DNA from: Sphingobacteriaceae bacterium
GTDB lineage: Bacteria > Bacteroidota > Bacteroidia > Sphingobacteriales > Sphingobacteriaceae
Assembly: GCA_947460275.1 (NCBI GenBank)
Contig: CANHHZ010000139.1
Location: 1-5,435, forward strand
DNA: 5,435 nt
Direction: 5' to 3'
Of this stretch, positions 1 through 5,435 are shown piece after piece. Both the position numbers and the translations under genes were made by a program. Positions within the stretch are counted from its first letter, which is position 1; each line of letters opens with the position of its first letter. The notes under the pieces were generated by a model. The model searched no databases. It was given only the letters and a program-made list of their open reading frames with translations, and was not told where the DNA came from.

Positions 1-84
1 GAAGAAGAGATGACGGATGAAGAAAATGAAATAGTCGAGCCAGCTGCTGAAGGAACAAATGAAGAACAAACAGAGGAGAATTAA
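1..84 (+). CDS. C-terminal end of an upstream gene, probably DNA gyrase subunit A (partial)
   Basis: An open frame enters from the left edge in frame 1 and stops at TAA 82-84, leaving 27 residues. They are strongly acidic, with 13 Glu or Asp, and contain no hydrophobic or folded segment, so this is a disordered acidic tail. Bacteroidota and many other bacteria end GyrA with such a tail after the beta-pinwheel domain. In several Bacteroidota genomes I recall gyrA being followed directly by a secreted TPR protein, which is the arrangement here. GyrA is the DNA-cutting subunit of the type II topoisomerase that introduces negative supercoils. No catalytic or pinwheel residues are in view, so the name rests on the tail composition and the neighbour only. 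Other proteins with acidic tails are possible. The next gene starts 24 bp downstream, so co-transcription is likely. Confidence 0.5.
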   Translation, partial: EEEMTDEENEIVEPAAEGTNEEQTEEN

Positions 85-108
85 TATAATTGTTAAAAAT
101 TGAAAAAA

Positions 109-1191
109 ATGAAAAAATTAATTTTAAGTATAATACTTTTGGGTGCCTTGACCCAAGCTCATGCTCAAAAAACTGAGGTAGCAGAAGCAAAAAAGCAATG
201 GAGTTTGTATGAATTTACCAACTCAAATTTATCTTTTGGTAAAAAAATGACTGCATTGAATAGTGGTTTAGCACATACAGACAATGCCATTGCCAACGAA
301 AAATCTAAAGATTTGCTAGAAGCCTGGATATACAGATCTTTATTTGCATCGGCCATTGCCGTAACAGATACCACAGATCTAAACAATTCTATAGCTAAAC
401 AAAAAATTGCTGAAGAAGCAATTGCAAAAGCCAAAACTTTAGATATTAAGGGAAACGAAAAAGACAACATTGAGAATTCACAAAAAAATGTTAGAAATTC
501 AATTTTGGTAAGAGGCTCTGTTTCTTACAATAGAAAAGATTATGCATTAGCATTGTCTTCCTTTGAGCAACTACTTGTCCTCAATCCAAAAGATACTTCT
601 ATGTATGTAAATGCTGGGGTAACGGCTAAAATGTTAAAAAAATACCCTGAAGCCATTGGTCATTTTAAAAAAGTAATCGAACTAAATTCACCAATGTCTA
701 GAGATTTATATAGTGAGATAACCGCAATGTTGATGAATAATATGCAAGACACGGTTGGTGCCATGAAATTGATGGACGAAGCTTTGGTTAAGTTTCCAGA
801 TGATACGGATTTTATTGGTATGCAAACAGATATTTACATTAAAAATGGAAATATTGAAAAATCTCAAGAATTACTTAATAAATTGATCGCTAAAGATTCA
901 AAAAGAGCTGTTTACCATTTTTTATTGGGTGAAACTTATTACAAACAAGCATTAAACATGCAAGAGACACGAAAAAAAATAGATGCTAAAAAAGTAAAAG
1001 AATTTGACGCTATAACTGCTAAAATGACCGCTTTTATTGATCAAGCTATTCCTTTTTATAAAAAAACCTTAGATCTTGATGCAAATTTTGTCCCTGCTCT
1101 AGAAAGCTTGAAACAGATATATGGCTTTAAAAATGATGAGACAAATTTTATGGCAATTAAGAAAAGATTGGACGCTATACCACAGCAATAA
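109..1191 (+). CDS. Exported tetratricopeptide repeat (TPR) protein, first of a tandem pair
   Basis: This is a 360-residue exported protein of unknown specific role. Residues 1-20 form a signal peptide: Lys-Lys at 2-3, a hydrophobic core at 4-14, and an AHA-Q end with cleavage likely near 19/20. The mature part is probably periplasmic. Residues 21-127 are helical, without clear TPR consensus. From about 132 there are helix-pair repeats: 132-161 (with YALALSSFEQLLVLNP), 164-194 (with YPEAIGHFKKVIELNS), 199-231 and 234-265. A further repeat at 267-327 is interrupted by a Lys-rich insert around 284-305, and a last helical pair covers 328-357. TPR superhelices usually bind proteins, so a scaffold or adaptor role is inferred and no enzyme motif is seen. 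An in-frame TTG at 100 would add three residues (MKK). ATG 109 is preferred because it gives a standard signal peptide. The gene lies 24 bp after the preceding stop and is followed by a strong terminator. Confidence 0.85.
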   Translation: MKKLILSIILLGALTQAHAQKTEVAEAKKQWSLYEFTNSNLSFGKKMTALNSGLAHTDNAIANEKSKDLLEAWIYRSLFASAIAVTDTTDLNNSIAKQKIAEEAIAKAKTLDIKGNEKDNIENSQKNVRNSILVRGSVSYNRKDYALALSSFEQLLVLNPKDTSMYVNAGVTAKMLKKYPEAIGHFKKVIELNSPMSRDLYSEITAMLMNNMQDTVGAMKLMDEALVKFPDDTDFIGMQTDIYIKNGNIEKSQELLNKLIAKDSKRAVYHFLLGETYYKQALNMQETRKKIDAKKVKEFDAITAKMTAFIDQAIPFYKKTLDLDANFVPALESLKQIYGFKNDETNFMAIKKRLDAIPQQ

Positions 1192-1215
1192 AAAGCTCTT
1201 TATTAAACGTCATTT

Positions 1216-1244
1216 AAAAGAGGGATAGTTATCCCTCTTTTTTT
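1216..1244 (+). terminator. Rho-independent terminator after the first TPR gene
   Basis: A perfect inverted repeat pairs AAAAGAGGGATA (1216-1227) with TATCCCTCTTTT (1230-1241). In practice this is an 11-bp stem with a 4-nt AGTT loop. The T run continues to 1244, giving seven Ts in a row from 1238. The GAGGG/CCCTC core is the most GC-rich part, as expected for an intrinsic terminator. It begins 24 bp after the stop of the first TPR gene. It ends only 10 bp before the earliest ATG of the second TPR gene and 28 bp before the preferred one, so it should separate their transcription. Confidence 0.85.
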
Positions 1245-1272
1245 GTTTCTTTGTATGGATAAATTATTTGCA

Positions 1273-2406
1273 ATGAGAGTTAAATTAGTTTTATTTTTTG
1301 TTTTTATCATCAATATCAATCTTTTTGCCCAAAAATCTCAATTGTTGTTGGCGCAAAATAGTTTAGGTAAACTAAACCTAAGCATTAGCAATAAATACGA
1401 TTACAAAAAGCAACTTGCTGTTATAGGAGAGGGGATTAAAGCGATTGAGGCTGCGCAAAATGACACTAAAACTAAAAATTGGCCCGAAACATGGGCAATC
1501 AAAGCATATTTGAGCTCTTACATCGCAATAATAGACAACAATGAGGCCAATGCAGATAAATATTTCAGCTTAGCCAACGACGCCTTAGAGAAAGCTATAA
1601 AACTAGATAAATTTCAAACTAATACTAATTTAATTAAAGCTGCAAAACACAATATCAATACTAAAAAAATAGAATTAGGTAACAAAGCGTATCAACAAAG
1701 CGATTATAATACTGCTTTTTATCGCTTAAAACAAGCTAGTGATTTTTTTCAGTCAGATACGACATTAGCCCTTAACACAGCTATTTGCGCTCAAAATTTA
1801 CAGTTGTACGATGAAGCCTTAAGTCATTTTAAACGTGCCAAAGAAAATGGAATAAAAAACCCCACTGTATTTCAGCTCATGTCAACTATCTATGCTTCAA
1901 AATTTGAAAACGAATTGGCTATTCAAACACTTGAAGACGGTTTGAAACTAAATCCTGATCAATCATTTTTAACCAACGACTACATCAATTTATTATTAGA
2001 TAACGAAAAATACGAGCAGGCCCAAAAAGCCATTACAAATTCGATGGTTTTTGATAACCAAAATAAATTGCTGTATTTTTTATCAGGATACCTAAACCAA
2101 ACCAAAAATAGAAACAATACAAATGCACAATTGGCTTATCATAAAGCTTTAGAAATTGATGAAAATTATTTTGATGCTTTATACCAATTGAGTTTAGTTT
2201 ATATTTCGACTGCGAATGAAGCATTACAGCAAAAAAATCAAGAGCAATTTAAAGCTTATATCAACCGTGCCGAGTTTATTTTAATTCAGGCAAATGAAAT
2301 CAATATCAACGACAGGAATACCATTCAGTTGCTAATTGAAATTTACATTAGAAAGAATCGTCTTGACAAAGTTCAAGAATTGAAAAGAAAAATTACTGAT
2401 TTTTAA
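1273..2406 (+). CDS. Exported TPR protein, second of the tandem pair
   Basis: This is a 377-residue exported protein whose architecture matches the preceding gene product. Residues 1-20 are a signal peptide: Arg2 and Lys4, a very hydrophobic core at 5-18, and an FA-Q end. Shared landmarks include a Trp/aromatic helix (PETWAIKAYLSSYIAI, 71-86; the upstream protein has EAWIYRSLFASAIAV at 71-85) and TPR-like helix pairs. The pairs fall at about 134-160, 164-190 (LYDEALSHFKRAKENG), 198-228 (ELAIQTLEDGLKLNPD), 233-262, 266-297 (AYHKALEIDENYFDAL across its end), and 304-342 with a Gln/Asn-rich insert. The specific role is unknown; binding of a periplasmic partner is the general expectation. In-frame starts exist at TTG 1243, ATG 1255 and ATG 1273. 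The last is preferred because it gives a 20-residue leader aligned with the paralogue, whereas the others put an odd Asp-containing stretch first. TTG 1243 lies inside the terminator T-tract. No convincing promoter is visible between the terminator and the start. Confidence 0.83.
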   Translation: MRVKLVLFFVFIININLFAQKSQLLLAQNSLGKLNLSISNKYDYKKQLAVIGEGIKAIEAAQNDTKTKNWPETWAIKAYLSSYIAIIDNNEANADKYFSLANDALEKAIKLDKFQTNTNLIKAAKHNINTKKIELGNKAYQQSDYNTAFYRLKQASDFFQSDTTLALNTAICAQNLQLYDEALSHFKRAKENGIKNPTVFQLMSTIYASKFENELAIQTLEDGLKLNPDQSFLTNDYINLLLDNEKYEQAQKAITNSMVFDNQNKLLYFLSGYLNQTKNRNNTNAQLAYHKALEIDENYFDALYQLSLVYISTANEALQQKNQEQFKAYINRAEFILIQANEININDRNTIQLLIEIYIRKNRLDKVQELKRKITDF

Positions 2407-2513
2407 TCAAATAGAGAAGATAGGTTAGCTAATATAAGAATATTACTTAACATAATATTAATTATAAGACAAATTATTATTTAACTTTAAGAGCATAATT
2501 TTTAAAAATAAGA

Positions 2514-2521
2514 TATCTTTG
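2514..2521 (+). promoter_or_regulatory. Candidate Bacteroidota -7 promoter box for the MFS gene
   Basis: TATCTTTG matches the TAnnTTTG -7 consensus of the Bacteroidota primary sigma factor exactly. It lies in the 139-bp AT-rich gap and ends 24 bp before the ATG at 2546. Transcription would start at about 2527-2530, leaving a short leader of 15-20 nt with no Shine-Dalgarno sequence, which is normal for this phylum. The -33 element is weak: the nearest T-rich candidate is TTTA at 2486-2489, with a spacer near 24 nt and no TTG at the ideal distance. No operator-like palindrome surrounds the box. Confidence 0.5.
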
Positions 2522-2545
2522 AAATCATAAGTCAATTCACCAACA

Positions 2546-3760
2546 ATGTCTAATTACCGTAAGTCGAGCGTATTTTTTATATTAATAACCATTTTAATAG
2601 ATTGTATAGGCTTTGGAATTATTATTCCAATAATGCCTAATTTAATTAAGGAACTAACTGGTTCAAGTTTAAGCGAAGCTGCTAAATACGGTGGCTGGTT
2701 GTTGGTTGCTTATTCAATTATGCAATTTATATTTTCACCAATTTTAGGTTCATTAAGTGATAAACTTGGACGCAGGCCAATCCTATTAATTGCTTTGTTT
2801 GGAATGGGTATTGATTATATTTTTTTGGCATTTGCGCCATCCATCACCTGGCTTTTTGTGGGAAGAATATTTGCCGGAATATCTGGCGCAAGCATTACCA
2901 CCGCATCAGCCTACATTGCAGATGTAAGCGCACCCGAAAAACGAGCACAGAATTTTGGTTTAATTGGTGCTGCTTTTGGTTTAGGCTTTATAATTGGACC
3001 TGTTATTGGCGGTGTTTTTGCACAGTACGGTTTGCGTATACCTTTTATGATTGCAGCAGGATTATCACTGGTTAATTGGCTTTATGGTTTTTTTATATTA
3101 CCAGAGTCTTTAAAAGTAGAAAATAGAAGAAATTTTGAATGGAAAAGAGCAAATCCTGTTGGAGCTTTACTCCAAATTAAAAAATATCCAGCATTAATTG
3201 GCCTTTTAGCTTCTTTATTGATATTGTATTTTGCAGCCCAATCTACACAGTCAATCTGGTCGTATTACACCATCGAAAAATTTAACTGGAACGCTACTTG
3301 GGTCGGTTATTCGCTTGGTTTTGTTGGTATTATGGTTTCCATTGTACAAGGCGGATTAATACGTATTATTATACCAAAGATAGGCAACAAAAAATCGATA
3401 CAAATAGGTTTAATCCTCTATGTAATTGGTTTTGCTGCCTTTTCATTAGCAAGTTCTGGTTGGATGATGTTTGCTTTTATAGTTCCATATGCGCTAGCAG
3501 GCATAACTGGGCCTGCTATACAAGGAATAATTTCTACGCAAATACCACCAAATGCACAAGGCGAATTACAAGGGATGATGACAGCCTTAATGAGCATTGC
3601 AAGTATTTTTGGCCCTTTATTAATGAATTACCTGTTTTTTTACTTTACAAAACACGGCACTGGAATTTATTTCCCTGGAGCCCCTTTTGTAATGGCCGCC
3701 TTACTTACCTGCGTTGCTATTGTAATTTGTAACCGTTCATTGCAAAAATATCACTCGTAA
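2546..3760 (+). CDS. TCR/Tet-group major facilitator superfamily (MFS) transporter
   Basis: This is a 404-residue inner-membrane protein, the usual size for 12-helix drug:H+ antiporters of the TetA-like group. TM1 (about 9-31) carries Asp19 in ILIDCIGFGIIIPIMP, matching the TM1 Asp of TetA proteins. The TM2-TM3 loop has MFS motif A, GSLSDKLGRRP (68-78), with Asp72 and Arg76. TM3 has Asp90 (GIDY). TM4 holds GRIFAGISGA and SAYIAD (to 126). TM5 has the antiporter motif C, GFIIGPVIGG (147-156). After a basic central loop (about 187-213), the second half keeps GPAIQGIIS (322-330) and QGELQGMM (338-345), also shared with TetA. Aligned from memory to TetA(B), the TM9 residue corresponding to its essential Asp285 is Tyr292 here. 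The family assignment is firm, but the substrate is unknown and tetracycline efflux should not be assumed. The start is the first ATG, placed just after a -7 box. A FUSC-family gene follows 50 bp downstream. Confidence 0.92.
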   Translation: MSNYRKSSVFFILITILIDCIGFGIIIPIMPNLIKELTGSSLSEAAKYGGWLLVAYSIMQFIFSPILGSLSDKLGRRPILLIALFGMGIDYIFLAFAPSITWLFVGRIFAGISGASITTASAYIADVSAPEKRAQNFGLIGAAFGLGFIIGPVIGGVFAQYGLRIPFMIAAGLSLVNWLYGFFILPESLKVENRRNFEWKRANPVGALLQIKKYPALIGLLASLLILYFAAQSTQSIWSYYTIEKFNWNATWVGYSLGFVGIMVSIVQGGLIRIIIPKIGNKKSIQIGLILYVIGFAAFSLASSGWMMFAFIVPYALAGITGPAIQGIISTQIPPNAQGELQGMMTALMSIASIFGPLLMNYLFFYFTKHGTGIYFPGAPFVMAALLTCVAIVICNRSLQKYHS

Positions 3761-3810
3761 CTATAAAGATGATTGAAATACTCATTAGCAAATAATGTAT
3801 ATTTATAATT

Positions 3811-5435
3811 ATGTTAAATAAACCTATAAGAAACATTCAAGATTTTCTGTTAAGTACTTATTTTGCAGATGGTTTACGCATTACCATAGGTGTGCTTCTC
3901 CCCTCTTTAATTTTAGCACAATTTGGCATGCTACAATACGGCATGACTTTGTCGTTAGGTGCACTCTGCATAAGCGTAGTTGATACTCCTGGCCCTATCG
4001 TACACCGCCGAAATGCCATGTTCATCACTACTGGTTTGTTGGTGGTTATTTCAATTGTGGTTGGTGTTACCAACAAAAATAGTTATGCAACAGGATTATT
4101 ATTAGTAATTTTTAGTTTTATCTTTTCCATGTTTTTTTTATATGGAAACCGAGCTGCATCTATTGGGATATCGGTTTTATTAATCATGGTGTTAAGTATC
4201 GACGATTTTAGGCCATGGAAAGAAGTTATTATTTATGCCTTTCTAATCCTAATTGGCAGCCTTTGGTACACCTTATTGAGTTATTTTGTTTATCGCTTGC
4301 GCCCCTACCGTTTAGTTCAACAAACCTTAAGCGACTCTATCTATCAAATCAGCGAATTTTTAAGGGCTAAAGCAAAATTTTATAGTGAAGATACAGATCA
4401 TGAAAAAAACTATGCGCTAATTGTACAATTACAAGCTCAAGTACATGAAAAACAAGATGAAGTAAGAGAACTTTTATTTAAAACTCGAGAAATTGTAAGA
4501 GAATCTACGCCAGAGGGACGGTTCTTGTTGGTGGTTTTTGTTGATATGGTCGACTTATTTGAACAAGTAATGTCTACCTATTACAATTACAAACAACTAC
4601 ACGAAGAATTTGATGCTGTAGGTATTCTACCACAATACGAAGAAATTATCAATAAAATTGCACTTTGTTTGGATGATATATCATTTTCTTTGAAAAGTGG
4701 AGGTTCGCCCAACTTAGCCGATGGATTATTAGAGGAGGTAAATAGTTTAAAAAACAGCATAACTGAACTCGAAAACAATACGCAAATTAGCTACCCAACC
4801 TTAGGATTAATCGCTTTAAAAAACATAGAGTTTAATATAGAAAATATTGTAGATAGGGTAAAAACCATAAACAACTATTTCAATAAGCAAGCCAAAAAGA
4901 ACTTAAAGAGTAGAGATATTGATGTTCAAAAGTTTGTGGCTAAGCAGAGTTTTAGCATCAAACTTTTAGTAGAAAATTTGACTTTCAAATCGTCTATTTT
5001 TAGACATTCGGTAAGAGTGGCTATTGCAATGCTCGTAGGATTTATAGTTGCTAAAAGTTTAAATTTTGCCCATAGTTATTGGATTTTGCTAACCATACTC
5101 GTCATTTCAAAACCTGGTTTTAGTTTAACTAAAGAAAGAAATTGTCAACGAATTATTGGTACTGTTATAGGTGCATTTATTGGCATGGGCATATTGGTTT
5201 ATGTACATGATAAAAATACGCTGTTTGTAATTTTACTGTTTTGCATGATTGGCAGTTACAGTTTTCAAAGAAAAAATTATGTAGTAAGTGTGCTTTTTAT
5301 GACACCTTATGTTTTAGTATTATTTGATTTTTTAGGCATGGGAAGCTTATCAATTGCCAGAGAAAGAATTTACGATACTTTAATTGGTTCTGGAATAGCT
5401 GTTTTGGCAAGTTATGCGCTCTTCCCTAATTGGGA
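3811..5435 (+). CDS. FUSC-family (YccS/YhfK-like) inner-membrane protein, 3' end outside the window
   Basis: The frame stays open from ATG 3811 to the right edge (541 codons, no stop), so the C-terminus is missing; YccS-type proteins are usually about 700-750 residues. The layout is two membrane blocks around a soluble region. The first block has about six helices between 20 and 162. A largely charged, helical segment runs from about 165 to 394 (coiled-coil-like around 202-232). The second membrane block starts near 398. The most telling stretch is the second-block motif SYWILLTILVISKPGFS (422-438) followed by KERN and RIIGTVIGAFIG (447-458), typical of the FUSC_2 domain. Family members such as YccS have no settled function; others (AaeB, fusaric acid resistance proteins) take part in aromatic acid efflux. 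ATG 3811 is the first ATG after the in-frame stop TAA 3793-3795. The product is likely co-expressed with the MFS gene 50 bp upstream, as no terminator lies between them. Confidence 0.88.
   Translation, partial: MLNKPIRNIQDFLLSTYFADGLRITIGVLLPSLILAQFGMLQYGMTLSLGALCISVVDTPGPIVHRRNAMFITTGLLVVISIVVGVTNKNSYATGLLLVIFSFIFSMFFLYGNRAASIGISVLLIMVLSIDDFRPWKEVIIYAFLILIGSLWYTLLSYFVYRLRPYRLVQQTLSDSIYQISEFLRAKAKFYSEDTDHEKNYALIVQLQAQVHEKQDEVRELLFKTREIVRESTPEGRFLLVVFVDMVDLFEQVMSTYYNYKQLHEEFDAVGILPQYEEIINKIALCLDDISFSLKSGGSPNLADGLLEEVNSLKNSITELENNTQISYPTLGLIALKNIEFNIENIVDRVKTINNYFNKQAKKNLKSRDIDVQKFVAKQSFSIKLLVENLTFKSSIFRHSVRVAIAMLVGFIVAKSLNFAHSYWILLTILVISKPGFSLTKERNCQRIIGTVIGAFIGMGILVYVHDKNTLFVILLFCMIGSYSFQRKNYVVSVLFMTPYVLVLFDFLGMGSLSIARERIYDTLIGSGIAVLASYALFPNW

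Noticed and set aside
165..470. A 101-codon antisense open frame under the first TPR gene
   Set aside because: It lies wholly within a well-supported gene on the other strand and has no recognisable domain. Other short antisense frames (2033-2224, 3858-4076, 4587-4778) were dropped for the same reason.
2439..2459. Inverted repeat AATATTA/TAATATT with a 7-nt loop after the second TPR gene, considered as a terminator
   Set aside because: The stem is only 7 A-T pairs and no T-tract follows. Such repeats are expected by chance in a gap this AT-rich.
3298..3732. A 144-codon open frame on the + strand inside the MFS gene
   Set aside because: It is a shifted frame of the transporter. The product is rich in Cys, Trp and Asn with no domain pattern, while the overlapping MFS frame has clear family motifs throughout.
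2546..3760. Acquired tetracycline-resistance gene
   Set aside because: There are no mobile-element remnants, inverted repeats or adjacent tetR. Base composition matches the neighbours, and the TM9 Asp of tetracycline antiporters is replaced by Tyr in a hand alignment. A resident chromosomal homologue fits better.
3773..3805. Possible separate promoter for the FUSC gene: TTG at 3773-3775 and TATATTTA at 3798-3805 with a 22-nt spacer
   Set aside because: The -7 box lacks the final G, and transcription would begin about at the start codon. In this AT-rich gap the match is too weak to call.
1..5435. A new defence, mobile or biosynthetic system
   Set aside because: All long frames belong to known broad families (TPR, MFS, FUSC). 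No nuclease, transposase, reverse transcriptase, toxin-antitoxin pair, direct-repeat array or structured RNA was seen on either strand.

Overview
The window is about 5.4 kb of AT-rich DNA, with every supported gene on the + strand. It reads as an ordinary chromosomal segment of a Bacteroidota bacterium. A Sphingobacteriaceae member (Pedobacter-like) or a flavobacterium is the best guess. The grounds are the low GC, the signal peptides ending in -AQ, the absence of clear Shine-Dalgarno sequences, a TAnnTTTG-type -7 promoter box, and an acidic protein tail followed by a secreted TPR protein, which resembles the gyrA-TPR neighbourhood of that phylum. The organism call is an inference from these traits.

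Layout. Positions 1-84 are the acidic C-terminal end of a gene that starts outside the window, plausibly gyrA. Next, 24 bp on, is an exported TPR protein (109-1191). A strong rho-independent terminator (1216-1244) follows. Immediately after it comes a second exported TPR protein (1273-2406) with the same plan from signal peptide to C-terminus, so the two look like an old tandem duplication. A 139-bp AT-rich gap (2407-2545) holds a good Bacteroidota-type -7 box just before a 12-helix MFS transporter of the TCR/Tet group (2546-3760). After 50 bp a YccS-like FUSC-family membrane protein begins (3811) and runs off the right edge, open for 541 codons.

How the genes may relate. The upstream gene and the first TPR gene probably share a transcript that ends at the 1216-1244 hairpin. 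The MFS and FUSC genes lie close together on one strand and may form a two-gene membrane-transport unit driven from the promoter near 2514. Nothing in the sequence links the TPR pair functionally to the transporter pair.

I found no RNA genes, mobile elements, CRISPR arrays, attachment sites or toxin-antitoxin genes, and nothing that looks like a new defence or biosynthetic system. The points most worth a second look are the diverged tandem TPR paralogues separated by a terminator, and the TetA-like transporter in which a tyrosine sits where tetracycline antiporters carry an essential aspartate.
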